DNA of 36,522 nucleotides from Prochlorococcus sp. AG-436-O11 (GTDB lineage Bacteria > Cyanobacteriota > Cyanobacteriia > PCC-6307 > Cyanobiaceae). The translations under genes were made by a program, and so were the position numbers. This document shows, piece by piece, positions 17,390-27,081 of the stretch. The notes beneath the pieces are model-generated. The model was not told the origin of the DNA, searched no databases, and saw nothing but the letters and a program-made list of their open reading frames with translations. The stretch covers positions 1 to 36,522 of the forward strand of contig QCPO01000013.1 in NCBI GenBank assembly GCA_003212535.1, given 5' to 3'. The first letter of the stretch is position 1. Each line of letters starts with the position of its first letter.

Positions 17390-18249
17390 TAATTTATGGA
17401 TATTAAACCTGAATAAACCTTATTTGCTTTACCTGTCATCATGACTTCAGAATCTTCTTTTGACCATTCAATTTTAAGATTACCTCCAGGTAAACTGACA
17501 GTAGTTTTTGAATTACAAAGTCCTAATTTATATGCTGAAACATGAATAGCACAAGCACCTGTACCACAGGCTAACGTTTCTCCTGCTCCTCTTTCCCATA
17601 CTTTTGCCTTTATATTATCTCTATTTAGAATTTGACAAAAATGTACATTTGTTTTTTCCGGAAATAATTTATTTTTTTCAAAAATGGGTCCTAATGAAGA
17701 AAGTGATATTGAATCTAAATTCTGAAGGAAGAATATTAAATGTGGGTTTCCCATTCCTACTGCATAACCTTTATTATTAAAATTTTTCTCAATAAATTGA
17801 TGGGAAGGCACTGAATTAGTTTTATTTTCTATTCTTGTTGGTATTAGTTCACTATCTAAGATTGGAACACCCATTTTTACTGAAATCTCTTCATTAATAT
17901 ATTTAGCAATTTTTAAACCAGCTTTAGTCTCGATTTTATATTCAATACTTTTACTTTTTATTGAATCACTTATGTGAAGATACTCAACTAGACACCTAAT
18001 ACCATTACCACACATTTGAGCTTCAGAACCGTCAGAATTATAGATGATCATTCTTGCATAATTATCTTCTTTAGGTTTTGTTATAAAGATCAGACCATCT
18101 CCTCCAATACCAAATCTCCTATTACAAATTTTTTTTATATCAATAGTTTTCTTGGATAGAAAGTATTGATACAAATTATCTTTTCTTGAATCAATTATTA
18201 TAAAATCATTCCCATTTCCTTGATATTTTTCAAAAACTATATTTTTCAT
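17389..18249 (-). CDS. dapF: Diaminopimelate epimerase
   Basis: DapF interconverts LL- and meso-diaminopimelate, feeding both lysine synthesis and peptidoglycan. The 286-aa protein carries the two catalytic cysteines in their usual settings: Cys80 in QMCGNGIRC and Cys228 in LACGTGACA. The N-terminal YQGNGNDFIIID, the GNPHLIFF motif and GGNLKIEW near the end also match. The stop shares its last base with the ATG of the cysteine desulfurase gene. It is divergent from leuS across 107 bases that must hold both promoters. Confidence 0.96.
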   Translation of the reverse strand: MKNIVFEKYQGNGNDFIIIDSRKDNLYQYFLSKKTIDIKKICNRRFGIGGDGLIFITKPKEDNYARMIIYNSDGSEAQMCGNGIRCLVEYLHISDSIKSKSIEYKIETKAGLKIAKYINEEISVKMGVPILDSELIPTRIENKTNSVPSHQFIEKNFNNKGYAVGMGNPHLIFFLQNLDSISLSSLGPIFEKNKLFPEKTNVHFCQILNRDNIKAKVWERGAGETLACGTGACAIHVSAYKLGLCNSKTTVSLPGGNLKIEWSKEDSEVMMTGKANKVYSGLISIN

Positions 18250-18356
18250 TTTTAGATTATATACATTTAAATTTTAATTATAAATTAATGCTTTTAACAA
18301 TCTATTTCTTTTTATACAATGGATATTAAAATAATAATTTATCAAATACTAATTAA

Positions 18357-20927
18357 GTGATTTCACCAGATAAGCCATATGAAACTGATTCCAAATTGTA
18401 TAATCCGTCAGAAATAGAAAAAAAGTGGCAATCCATATGGATTAAAGATAATTTGTACAAAACTAAATCATTAGATAAGAATAGCGATAAATTTTATGCC
18501 CTTTCAATGTTTCCCTATCCATCAGGAAATCTTCATATGGGACATGTTAGAAATTATGTAATAACAGACTTAATAGCTCGTTTTCAATGTTTAAATGGAA
18601 AATCTGTTTTACATCCAATGGGTTGGGATGCTTTTGGTTTACCTGCTGAGAATGCTGCCATTGAAAGAGGAATTAGTCCTAGTGTATGGACAAAAAACAA
18701 TATTTCACACATGAAGTCACAATTAAACCTTTTGGGACTTTCAGTTGATTGGGATAAAGAATTTGCAACATGTGACGAAGAATATTATGTTTGGACTCAA
18801 TTTTTATTTTTAGAATTATATAAGGCTGGGCTTGTATATCGAAAGGAATCAGAAGTTAATTGGGATCCAATAGATAATACAGTACTTGCAAATGAACAGG
18901 TTGATTCAGAAGGTAAATCTTGGAGGTCTGGAGCAAAAGTTGAGAAGAAATTATTAAGTCAATGGTTTTTAAGGATTACTAATTACGCTGATGAGTTATT
19001 AAAGGATTTAGACAAATTAAATGATTGGCCAGAGAGAGTAAAAATAATGCAGGATAATTGGATTGGAAAGTCTATAGGGTCAAATATTAAATTCAAAATT
19101 AGTGGTCATTCTCAAGAAAAAATAACTGTTTTTACTACTAGACCTGATACCTTATTTGGTGTTACTTATTTAGCAATTTCTGTTAATCATTCTTTTATTG
19201 AAAGTATTACTGATCCACAAACCTTACAAGAAATTACAAATCTAAAGCAATATCTGAAAGATAGTAAAAATAAAGAATTTGAAAAAATAGGAATCAAAAC
19301 ACAATTAATAGCAATAAATCCCGTTAATTCAGAGCCAATACCTATTTGGGTTGCAAGTTATGTTCTTGACGAATATGGAACAGGAGCTGTTATGGGCGTC
19401 CCCGGTCATGATCAAAGAGATTTTGAATTTGCAATTTCAAATAATATAGATATTAAGCAGGTTATTATTAAAAATATTGAAGAACCTCCTTCTTTATTAA
19501 CAAGAGCTTATACAGAGACAGGCTATCTAATCAATTCAAATCAATATAATGGAATAACAAATAGTACAGCAAAATTAAAAATAACAGAAGATGGAAAAAT
19601 TAATGGTTGGGCAGAAAATAAAGTGCAATATCGTCTTAAAGATTGGTTAATCTCGAGGCAAAGATATTGGGGATGTCCAATACCTATAGTCAATTGTAAA
19701 ACTTGCGGATCAGTACCAATAAATCAATCTGAATTACCTGTTCGTTTACCAAAAGATATAGAAATTTCAGCGAATAAGATAAATGCTCTCGCAGATAATG
19801 ATAAATGGGTAAGAACAACATGTCCAAAATGTGGAGATGCTGCAAGAAAAGAAACTGATACTATGGATACTTTCATGTGTTCATCATGGTATTTTTTAAG
19901 ATATCCATCTTCAAAATGTTCGAATAAACCATTTGAAAAGTCAGAAATCAATAAATGGTTACCAGTAGATCAATATGTTGGAGGAGTAGAACACGCAATT
20001 TTGCATTTGTTATATGCAAGATTTCTTACTAAAGCTTTAAGAGATAATAAATTATTTGAAATTGATGAACCTTTCGAAAAACTATTAACCCAAGGAATGG
20101 TTCAAGCGGCTGCTTATAAAAACAATAAAACAGGTAAATATGTTTCCTCTTCAGATATTAAAGATCTTTCAAATCCCAAAGATCCAATTGATAATTCCAA
20201 ACTAGAAGTTCTTTTTGAGAAGATGTCAAAATCAAAATATAATGGAATAGATCCTGAATCTGTAATCAAAAAATATGGAGCAGATACCGCAAGGATGTTC
20301 ATATTATTTAAAGCACCACCAGAAAAAGATTTAGAATGGGGAGATACTGATGTTGAAGGACAATTTAGATTTTTAAGCAGGATATGGAAGCTATATATAA
20401 ATTTCGGAAAAGATACAAATACTGACGAGAAATGTAATCCAAATAACGAAAAAAAACTTTTAAAGTCAATGAATATTGCTATAAAAGAAATTTCAAATGA
20501 CATTAAAAACAACCAATTTAATACTGCCATTTCAGAGTTAATGAAGTTTTATAATTCTTTGTCAAGTTCCATTAATAGCGTAAACAATAATTTAAAAAAA
20601 GAGTCTCTTAAAACATTTTGTATTTTATTAGCACCATTTGCCCCTCATATCGCTGAAGAAATATGGCGTTTTATTGGATTTACAAATTCAGTACATATTG
20701 AAAAGTGGCCTTCATTTAGTGCAGTTGCACTAAAAGAAGATAATTATGAACTTGTGATTCAAGTAAATGGAAAAGTGCGTGACAGAATAATTATTAATAA
20801 TAAAATGGATGAAAATCAAATTAAGAAATTAACTCTTGAAAGGCCAAACATTATGAAATGGATTCAAGATAAACCAATTAGAAAAATAATTATTGTCAAA
20901 GGAAAAATTATGAATGTTGTAATTTAA
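18357..20927 (+). CDS. leuS: Leucyl-tRNA synthetase
   Basis: A class I aminoacyl-tRNA synthetase charging tRNA-Leu (856 aa, standard bacterial length). The HIGH-type motif HMGH is at 60-63 within [15 protein letters not shown] and KMSKS is at 622-626. The CP1 editing domain has [15 protein letters not shown] and [15 protein letters not shown]; the zinc-like knuckle [11 protein letters not shown], the anticodon-binding region and the C-terminal VNGKVRDRI domain follow. The start is GTG at 18357, reading GTG-ATT-TCA. The first family-conserved block ([14 protein letters not shown]) begins about 16 residues in, which fits. Its TAA stop overlaps the pgi stop in a shared TTAA palindrome. Confidence 0.97.
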   Translation: MISPDKPYETDSKLYNPSEIEKKWQSIWIKDNLYKTKSLDKNSDKFYALSMFPYPSGNLHMGHVRNYVITDLIARFQCLNGKSVLHPMGWDAFGLPAENAAIERGISPSVWTKNNISHMKSQLNLLGLSVDWDKEFATCDEEYYVWTQFLFLELYKAGLVYRKESEVNWDPIDNTVLANEQVDSEGKSWRSGAKVEKKLLSQWFLRITNYADELLKDLDKLNDWPERVKIMQDNWIGKSIGSNIKFKISGHSQEKITVFTTRPDTLFGVTYLAISVNHSFIESITDPQTLQEITNLKQYLKDSKNKEFEKIGIKTQLIAINPVNSEPIPIWVASYVLDEYGTGAVMGVPGHDQRDFEFAISNNIDIKQVIIKNIEEPPSLLTRAYTETGYLINSNQYNGITNSTAKLKITEDGKINGWAENKVQYRLKDWLISRQRYWGCPIPIVNCKTCGSVPINQSELPVRLPKDIEISANKINALADNDKWVRTTCPKCGDAARKETDTMDTFMCSSWYFLRYPSSKCSNKPFEKSEINKWLPVDQYVGGVEHAILHLLYARFLTKALRDNKLFEIDEPFEKLLTQGMVQAAAYKNNKTGKYVSSSDIKDLSNPKDPIDNSKLEVLFEKMSKSKYNGIDPESVIKKYGADTARMFILFKAPPEKDLEWGDTDVEGQFRFLSRIWKLYINFGKDTNTDEKCNPNNEKKLLKSMNIAIKEISNDIKNNQFNTAISELMKFYNSLSSSINSVNNNLKKESLKTFCILLAPFAPHIAEEIWRFIGFTNSVHIEKWPSFSAVALKEDNYELVIQVNGKVRDRIIINNKMDENQIKKLTLERPNIMKWIQDKPIRKIIIVKGKIMNVVI

Positions 20928-22507
20928 CTATTTATTTTCTTAATAATCAATGAATTTGGCTTAGACCAATCCCCGCTTACAAAATAATCATCATTGTCGA
21001 AACACATTTCACGGAGAATAAAAAATATTGATTCACTTGAAGAATTTTTGATTAATGAGGTTAAATAATCTATCGTGAATTCTCCTCCTTGATTTAACAA
21101 TTGATTTAATTGTTGTTGATAATTTATTATATCTGCTGCTGCTTTTTTCCCAGCTTCTACACCTGGTTGATCATATGCATTTATATTTACTAGTTCAGCA
21201 TAGAAGGAGACCGACCTTTCAAATAAAGCTATTAAAGCACCAAGTGTAAAGCAGTTTAATGTTTCTAAGGTAATAGTAATACTTTGTCTATTCTCGTTAG
21301 AAAGTGCTGATCTTGTTCCTTGCAAAAACCCTGAAAGATATTCCTTAGGGTTGTCTTTCTCAGGAAATATATCTGGGCAAGGAGTATCTAATAGTTCGAT
21401 GAAAATACAAAAGAAATTATCAATACCATCTCTAAGCTGCTGAACATATGCATGTTGATCGGTTGATCCTTTGTTCCCAAAAACTGAAATGCCTTGATTA
21501 ACTATTTCTCCATTCCTATTAAATTTTTTACCTAAGGATTCCATTACTAATTGCTGCAGATATTTACTAAATACCTGTAACCTATCTCGATAAGGTAATA
21601 CAACCATATCTCTTTTTCCTATACCATCTCCAGATAGATACCATGCTGCAGATAAAAGAGCTGCTGGATTTTCTTTAAAACTATTTGAACGCGTTACCTC
21701 ATCCATCACAGATGCTCCACGAATAAATTCAAATATATTTTCATTAATAAGTGCAATTGGAAGTAATCCAACAGCACTGGTTATACTTGTTCTACCTCCG
21801 ACCCAATCTTGTAAATTAAAGATTTTTAACCAGTTTTCACTAATAGCTTTTTTATATAACTTACTATCCTTCATCGTTATAGCTATTGCATTTGCGTTCC
21901 ATTCAAAACCTTTACTTTCTATATGACTTTTAATAATATCCATCGTAATTTTAGGCTCAGGAGTACCTCCAGATTTGCTTACGACTACAAATAATGTAGT
22001 TGATAATTTATCTGATAATTCAATTAACCTTTCTTTAATTAAAAATGGATCAATATTATCGATATAAGAAAAATTTAATCCTTTAGAAAACTTTTGCAAG
22101 GCTTCTGTAATAAGTAATGGTCCTAAACCACTCCCACCTATACCTATCCATAAAACATTTGTATATTTTTGATTACTTTTGTTTTTTATGTTGCCGCTTA
22201 TAATATCTTTACCAAATTCCGAGATAACTTTAATATCATTATTTATCTCTTCACTTATTTGTGCTGAAGGAGCTATAGAGGGATTTCTTAACCAATAATG
22301 ACCAACTTGTCTATTTTCATCAATATTTGAAATTGCACCAGCTTCCAATTCTTGTATTGAAGAAAAAACATTTTTAAATTTCTTTTCTAAAGAGGATATT
22401 TTATCATTATTAAAATTTATTTTGCTTATGTCTAACCAAATATTTAATTTTTTATCAAACCATAGATAATTACAGAATTTATCCCAAGAATTAAAATCAC
22501 TATTCAT
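20924..22507 (-). CDS. pgi: Glucose-6-phosphate isomerase
   Basis: Pgi interconverts glucose 6-phosphate and fructose 6-phosphate in glycolysis, the oxidative pentose phosphate route and glycogen metabolism. At 527 aa it is of the cyanobacterial length. Motifs are [30 protein letters not shown] (phosphate binding), [15 protein letters not shown], the catalytic base region [28 protein letters not shown], and the C-terminal [13 protein letters not shown]. No disruption is seen. It converges on leuS with a 4-base stop overlap and is divergent from purN over 172 AT-rich bases, in which I recognise nothing beyond presumed promoters. Confidence 0.96.
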   Translation of the reverse strand: MNSDFNSWDKFCNYLWFDKKLNIWLDISKINFNNDKISSLEKKFKNVFSSIQELEAGAISNIDENRQVGHYWLRNPSIAPSAQISEEINNDIKVISEFGKDIISGNIKNKSNQKYTNVLWIGIGGSGLGPLLITEALQKFSKGLNFSYIDNIDPFLIKERLIELSDKLSTTLFVVVSKSGGTPEPKITMDIIKSHIESKGFEWNANAIAITMKDSKLYKKAISENWLKIFNLQDWVGGRTSITSAVGLLPIALINENIFEFIRGASVMDEVTRSNSFKENPAALLSAAWYLSGDGIGKRDMVVLPYRDRLQVFSKYLQQLVMESLGKKFNRNGEIVNQGISVFGNKGSTDQHAYVQQLRDGIDNFFCIFIELLDTPCPDIFPEKDNPKEYLSGFLQGTRSALSNENRQSITITLETLNCFTLGALIALFERSVSFYAELVNINAYDQPGVEAGKKAAADIINYQQQLNQLLNQGGEFTIDYLTSLIKNSSSESIFFILREMCFDNDDYFVSGDWSKPNSLIIKKINS

Positions 22508-22679
22508 TATAAATCTTTTTTCATTACCTATAATTTTTTAATTATAGTACTAAAAATATAATCATTTTAGTTAATTTAACTATATATTTTTAAATACAAA
22601 TGTTTTTGAATTTAAATAATTCTAATTTAGGGTTCTATTTGTTTTTATCTAGATTAATATTTAAAAAATATAAAAAAAT

Positions 22680-23336
22680 TTGGATAAATCATTTAATTAC
22701 ATAATTTCGCCTGAGATATCGGAATTCAGAAAATTTTCACCTAATTTAAAAATAGGTATTCTTGCCTCTGGAGAAGGAACAAATTTCCAGGAGTTAATAA
22801 ATCTATCGGAAAATAATAAATTAGATATAGATATTAAAGTTCTTATAACAAATAAAGAGGATGCTGGTTGTATAAAAAGAGCAAAAGATGCCAATATCCC
22901 TTGCAAAATAATCAAAGAAAAGGATTTTGTTCAGAAGGAATTATTTGAATCAGAAATGATTAAGATTTTAATGAGTTTTGATGTTGAACTTGTTGTTATG
23001 GCAGGTTGGATGAAAATTGTTTCATCCTTTTTTGTAAGTAAATTCAAGGATAAAATTATTAATATCCATCCGTCATTGCTTCCCTCATATAAGGGAAGCT
23101 CTGCAATTAAGGACGCATTATCAAATGGCTCAAAAATTACTGGTTGCTCAGTACATTTTGTAGATAAAGAAGTAGATAGCGGCTCATTAATAATTCAAGC
23201 AGCTTTACAAGTTTTAAAAAATGATAATATTGAAACACTTTCTAAAAGAATACAAATACTTGAACATAAAATATTTCCTCTTGCTATTTCACATGCAGGT
23301 TATTTTATAAGAGAAAAGTCTATGGATAGTTATTAG
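22680..23336 (+). CDS. purN: Phosphoribosylglycinamide formyltransferase
   Basis: PurN transfers formyl from 10-formyltetrahydrofolate to GAR in purine synthesis. The fold begins with LKIGILASGEGTNFQELI. The active-site blocks are VVMAGWMKIVSSFFVSKFKD, NIHPSLLPSYKG (catalytic Asn-x-His) and CSVHFVDKEVDSGSLI. The start is taken as TTG at 22680, giving a 218-aa protein with about 22 residues before the first core strand, longer than E. coli PurN. No ATG lies between the TTG and the core, so either this TTG or a nearby non-ATG codon is used. The end overlaps argC on the opposite strand by 17 bases. Confidence 0.93.
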   Translation: MDKSFNYIISPEISEFRKFSPNLKIGILASGEGTNFQELINLSENNKLDIDIKVLITNKEDAGCIKRAKDANIPCKIIKEKDFVQKELFESEMIKILMSFDVELVVMAGWMKIVSSFFVSKFKDKIINIHPSLLPSYKGSSAIKDALSNGSKITGCSVHFVDKEVDSGSLIIQAALQVLKNDNIETLSKRIQILEHKIFPLAISHAGYFIREKSMDSY

Positions 23337-24375
23337 TTAATTTAAGTCCTTCATCCATTGAAAAACCACTAATAATATTTAAATTCTGAATTGCTTGACC
23401 AGTTTGGCCTTTTAATAAATTATCAATAACAGATAAAATAATAATTCTCCCATTTCTATGATCAACTTTTACAGATAGAAAAATTTGATTTGTATTTTTA
23501 GCCCATTTAGTTGAAGGAAATGTATCAACAGGTAGAACATTAATATTACTAAAATTCCTATAAAAATTTTCCAAAAGAATTCTACAGTCTTCGGATGTTA
23601 AACCTGGGTCTTTTAATCTTCCATATATTGTTGAATGCATGCCTCTTGTTATTGGAACTAAATGAGGAGTAAAGAGGAGTTGTATTTCATTGCCAGATAT
23701 AAATGAAGCAATTTGTTCTATTTCTGATGTATGCCTATGGTTAATTAATCCATAAGCCGATAGACCTTCGCCACATTCTGATAAAAGAAATTTTTGATTT
23801 GGTTCTCTTCCTCCTCCTGAAGTTCCACTTTTAGAATCAATAACTATTCCCTCATTTTCAATAATTCCTTGAGATAAGAATGGGACGAGTGGAATAAGAG
23901 CAGAAGTTGGATAGCATCCTGGACATGCTATTAATCGACCTTTTGAAATTGAATCCTTATTAATTTCAGGAAGACCATAAATTGCTTCATTACATAAATC
24001 ATCATCATTTCTTTTATAAATAGATGCTTCTTTAGAATAGACCTTTTTCCATTCATCAAGGGATTTATATCTGTAGTCAGCAGATAAATCAATAACCTTT
24101 ATTCCTTTTGCTAGTAATCCTCTTGTTAAGGTAGAAGATATTCCATTTGGGAGACAAAGCAAAGCTATATCAGAGTTACTAGAAATATTTTCCACTGAAA
24201 TTTTTTCTATAAATAGATCGGATTCAAGATGAATAAAAGGAAAATTATCATTCCACTTAGAGCCTGATGATTTATTTCCTCCTAGATAAGAGATTTTATA
24301 GTTCTTATTATTCTTCAAGAGATTAACTGCTTGAATACCGCCGTAACCAGTAGCACCAACTATTGCAACATTCAT
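23320..24375 (-). CDS. argC: N-acetyl-gamma-glutamyl-phosphate reductase
   Basis: ArgC reduces N-acetylglutamyl phosphate to the semialdehyde with NADPH in arginine synthesis. The 351-aa protein starts with the nucleotide-binding VAIVGATGYGGIQAVNLL. It contains the catalytic Cys154 in ACPGCYPTSALI, followed by KSGTSGGGREPN and LINHRHTSEIEQI, then HLVPITRGMHSTIY. All are expected for the aspartate-semialdehyde dehydrogenase-like fold. It is convergent with purN (17-base overlap) and divergent from ribBA, whose start lies about 88 bases away. Confidence 0.97.
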   Translation of the reverse strand: MNVAIVGATGYGGIQAVNLLKNNKNYKISYLGGNKSSGSKWNDNFPFIHLESDLFIEKISVENISSNSDIALLCLPNGISSTLTRGLLAKGIKVIDLSADYRYKSLDEWKKVYSKEASIYKRNDDDLCNEAIYGLPEINKDSISKGRLIACPGCYPTSALIPLVPFLSQGIIENEGIVIDSKSGTSGGGREPNQKFLLSECGEGLSAYGLINHRHTSEIEQIASFISGNEIQLLFTPHLVPITRGMHSTIYGRLKDPGLTSEDCRILLENFYRNFSNINVLPVDTFPSTKWAKNTNQIFLSVKVDHRNGRIIILSVIDNLLKGQTGQAIQNLNIISGFSMDEGLKLTNNYP

Positions 24376-24463
24376 TTCTTTTAATTGGCAGACTTTGAGA
24401 TAGGATTATAAAGTGTTGAATTGATAATGAATAACACACTATTTTTCTATATTGATAGGAATA

Positions 24464-26188
24464 ATGAAAGAAACAAGTCCCAAATCAAATAATGGAACAA
24501 TTTTGGACATAGATGAAAGTTTTAAAATAGAATTTGATCCGATTAGTGATGCATTAGCAGCCATAAGAAATGGTGAATGTATTATTGTCGTTGATGATGA
24601 AAGAAGAGAAAATGAAGGTGATTTAATTTGTGCAGCACAGTTTGCAACTCCTCAACAAATTAATTTTATGGCAACAGAAGGTAGAGGTCTGATTTGTTTA
24701 GCTATGCAAGGAGAAAAGCTTGACTCATTAGATTTACCTTTAATGGTAGACAGAAATACTGATGAAAATCAAACAGCCTTTACTATTTCTATTGATGCAG
24801 GACCTGAGAATAATGTTACAACAGGAATTTCTGCAGAAGATCGAGCTAAAACGATACAAGTAGCAATAAAGCCAAATACAAAACCAGAAGAATTAAGGAG
24901 ACCAGGTCATATATTCCCATTAAGAGCAAAAAAAGGGGGCGTTTTAAAAAGAGCAGGTCATACCGAAGCCGCCGTTGATATTGCAGCAATGTCAGGTCTT
25001 TATCCAGCTGGAGTTATCTGTGAGATACAAAATGCCGATGGTTCAATGTCAAGACTTCCACAATTAAAAGAGTATGCAAAACAATGGGGTATGAAATTAA
25101 TTTCAATAGCAGATCTAATAAGTTATAGGTTTCAAAATGAAAGATTCGTGTTTAGAAAATCAAATGCTATTCTTCCAAGCATTTTTGGTAATTTCAAAGC
25201 TTATGGTTATATTAATGAACTTGATGGATCAGAACATGTTGCTTTAGTAAAACAAAAGTCATCAAAGTTAAATGAACCAGTTTTAGTAAGAATGCATTCT
25301 GAATGCTTAACTGGAGATGCTTTTGGATCTTTGCGCTGTGATTGTAGACCACAGTTAGAAGCTGCTTTGTCTAGAATAGAAAAAGAAGAGGAAGGAGTTG
25401 TAGTTTATTTAAGGCAAGAAGGAAGAGGTATCGGTCTCATAAATAAATTAAAAGCCTATAGCCTTCAGGATGGGGGTTTAGATACCGTAGAAGCAAATGA
25501 AAAATTAGGATTTCCCGCAGACCTAAGAAACTATGGAGTTGGAGCACAAATATTAACTGACCTTGGGATAAAAAAATTAAAATTGCTAACAAATAATCCT
25601 AGAAAAATTGCTGGATTAGGTGGTTATGGAATAGAAGTAATAGAGAGAGTTCCGCTAGTAATATGTCCTAATGAAAATAATGCAGAATATTTAAGTGTGA
25701 AAAGAACAAAACTTGGTCATATGATTGACGAAGAAAATCTTAATGCACGGAAAATCAACCCTTTTATTGCTATTTACCTAGACGGAAAATATAAATCTAT
25801 AGAATTAGTACCTATAAAAAATAAGGTCATTAAATTCTGTGATAATAACAACATAAATATTATCTTAGATAGTTCACCAAGATTATTAGCTTTTTGGAAC
25901 AGACCAAAATTAGTTTGGAGGATTTTGCATGATATAGGTAGAACTGATACCAATATTAATGATCAGGAAATAAAGAAGATTGAGAAATTTATTCAATTTT
26001 TATCTAAATACGAAAAAAGTTCCCAAATTGGAATTATTGTTTCTAAAAATATCGAACAAGCTTTACATCCCAAAAACAGTATTAAATTAATCAATACAAA
26101 ATTTTCAATTAATAATGAAGTTTTATACTCTTCTACAAGAAAATTTAATTTAGATAAAGATACATTTAGTATTGTCTTTGATAAATAA
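24464..26188 (+). CDS. ribBA: RibBA: DHBP synthase / GTP cyclohydrolase II with C-terminal extension
   Basis: A bifunctional enzyme starting both branches of riboflavin synthesis. The dihydroxybutanone phosphate synthase half (about 25-225) shows VVDDERRENEGDL and RRPGHIFPL, plus GHTEAAVDIAAMSGL. The GTP cyclohydrolase II half (about 230-425) has zinc ligands Cys281, Cys292 and Cys294 and LRQEGRGIGLINKLKAYSLQD. I place the start at ATG 24464 because AGGA at 24456-24459 gives it good spacing; a TTG four codons upstream (24452) is the alternative. The reading frame continues about 145 residues past the usual RibA end with a Lys-, Asn- and Ile-rich region I cannot assign; see the findings. The stop is nine bases from the cyclophilin stop. 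Confidence 0.94.
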   Translation: MKETSPKSNNGTILDIDESFKIEFDPISDALAAIRNGECIIVVDDERRENEGDLICAAQFATPQQINFMATEGRGLICLAMQGEKLDSLDLPLMVDRNTDENQTAFTISIDAGPENNVTTGISAEDRAKTIQVAIKPNTKPEELRRPGHIFPLRAKKGGVLKRAGHTEAAVDIAAMSGLYPAGVICEIQNADGSMSRLPQLKEYAKQWGMKLISIADLISYRFQNERFVFRKSNAILPSIFGNFKAYGYINELDGSEHVALVKQKSSKLNEPVLVRMHSECLTGDAFGSLRCDCRPQLEAALSRIEKEEEGVVVYLRQEGRGIGLINKLKAYSLQDGGLDTVEANEKLGFPADLRNYGVGAQILTDLGIKKLKLLTNNPRKIAGLGGYGIEVIERVPLVICPNENNAEYLSVKRTKLGHMIDEENLNARKINPFIAIYLDGKYKSIELVPIKNKVIKFCDNNNINIILDSSPRLLAFWNRPKLVWRILHDIGRTDTNINDQEIKKIEKFIQFLSKYEKSSQIGIIVSKNIEQALHPKNSIKLINTKFSINNEVLYSSTRKFNLDKDTFSIVFDK

Positions 26189-26197
26189 ATAAAATTT

Positions 26198-26635
26198 CTA
26201 TATTAATGTTGCTTTCAAAATTCTAGTACCATTTGTAAGTTTAAGAACTATATCCATATCATCGGTTTTACCAAAAACAGTATGAACTCCATCCAAATGA
26301 GGTTGTGGTTCATATACTATAAAAAACTGACTTCCGCCTGTGTCTTTACCAGCATGAGCCATCGAAAGTGAACCTTTGACATGTTTTTTGGGATTGATTT
26401 CACATTTAATATTGTATCCAGGCCCTCCTGTTCCAGGCATTCCCGATGATCCCTCACGAGTATTAGGGCAACCACCTTGAGCCATGAATCCAGGAATAAC
26501 TCTGTGAAAGGCTAAGCCATCATAGAAACCCTCACTTATTAATTTTGTGAAATTATTGACAGTATTGGGAGCATCACTTGAAAATAAATCAATATTAATA
26601 TTACCCACTTCTGTTTCAAATAAAGCTTTTGTCAT
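26198..26635 (-). CDS. Cyclophilin-type peptidyl-prolyl cis-trans isomerase
   Basis: A small cytosolic cyclophilin (145 aa, near PpiB in length) that speeds proline isomerisation during folding. Core motifs are [20 protein letters not shown], the catalytic [32 protein letters not shown], and [11 protein letters not shown]. No signal peptide is present. It closes the minus-strand run with dnaK, the dnaJ-like gene and DUF3110, 33 bases after DUF3110, so it may be coexpressed with the chaperones. Confidence 0.94.
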   Translation of the reverse strand: MTKALFETEVGNINIDLFSSDAPNTVNNFTKLISEGFYDGLAFHRVIPGFMAQGGCPNTREGSSGMPGTGGPGYNIKCEINPKKHVKGSLSMAHAGKDTGGSQFFIVYEPQPHLDGVHTVFGKTDDMDIVLKLTNGTRILKATLI

Positions 26636-26668
26636 TTTTAAATTTTTAAAACATTTATACTTTAATCG

Positions 26669-27049
26669 TTAAAGTAACTTTTCAAGATTTTCCTTAATGG
26701 AATTTAAATCAATATTATCCAAATTACCTTTATCATTATTCCAATCATCTAATTCAAGATTTTTTTGTGGAGGCGAAATTAATAATCTATCTTCGGGTGT
26801 TTTGGGAACGAAATTTTTCTCAACTAATTTAGATTCATAATCCATTTTGATACAAAAATCTCTTATTTCATCAATATTAATCTTTTCAACAGTTGGCAAA
26901 GGGAAATCCTGCGCCTCCAGCAAACCACAATATCTAATCGCATCATCCTTATCTTCAAACATAAGTACTATAGTTCTGCCTTTAAGTTCAATTGAATGTA
27001 TGCCTTCTCTATCTGTTCCTGAATTATAAAGTAGAACAAAAATTTTCAT
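26669..27049 (-). CDS. DUF3110 domain-containing protein
   Basis: A 126-residue protein whose first 75 residues match the DUF3110 family of cyanobacteria and plastids: FVLLYNSGTDREGIHSIEL, then RTIVLMFEDKDDAIRYCGLL and DFPLPTVEKINIDEIRDFC. The rest is acidic and probably flexible (SPPQKNLELDDWNNDK). No function is established. It sits between the dnaJ-like gene (32 bases) and the cyclophilin (33 bases), so a folding-related role is suggested only by position. Confidence 0.8.
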   Translation of the reverse strand: MKIFVLLYNSGTDREGIHSIELKGRTIVLMFEDKDDAIRYCGLLEAQDFPLPTVEKINIDEIRDFCIKMDYESKLVEKNFVPKTPEDRLLISPPQKNLELDDWNNDKGNLDNIDLNSIKENLEKLL

Positions 27050-27081
27050 AAATTTTTTTCTTAATTATATATATTATTAGA

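Noticed and set aside
19724..20530. two minus-strand frames opposite leuS
   Set aside because: Shadow frames of a highly conserved synthetase; composition mirrors the sense gene.
22508..22679. small gene or ncRNA between pgi and purN
   Set aside because: The spacer is AT-rich with no convincing frame, hairpin or known RNA motif; it most likely holds the two divergent promoters.
24452..24463. TTG start for ribBA at 24452
   Set aside because: The ATG at 24464 is four codons on and has AGGA at proper spacing.
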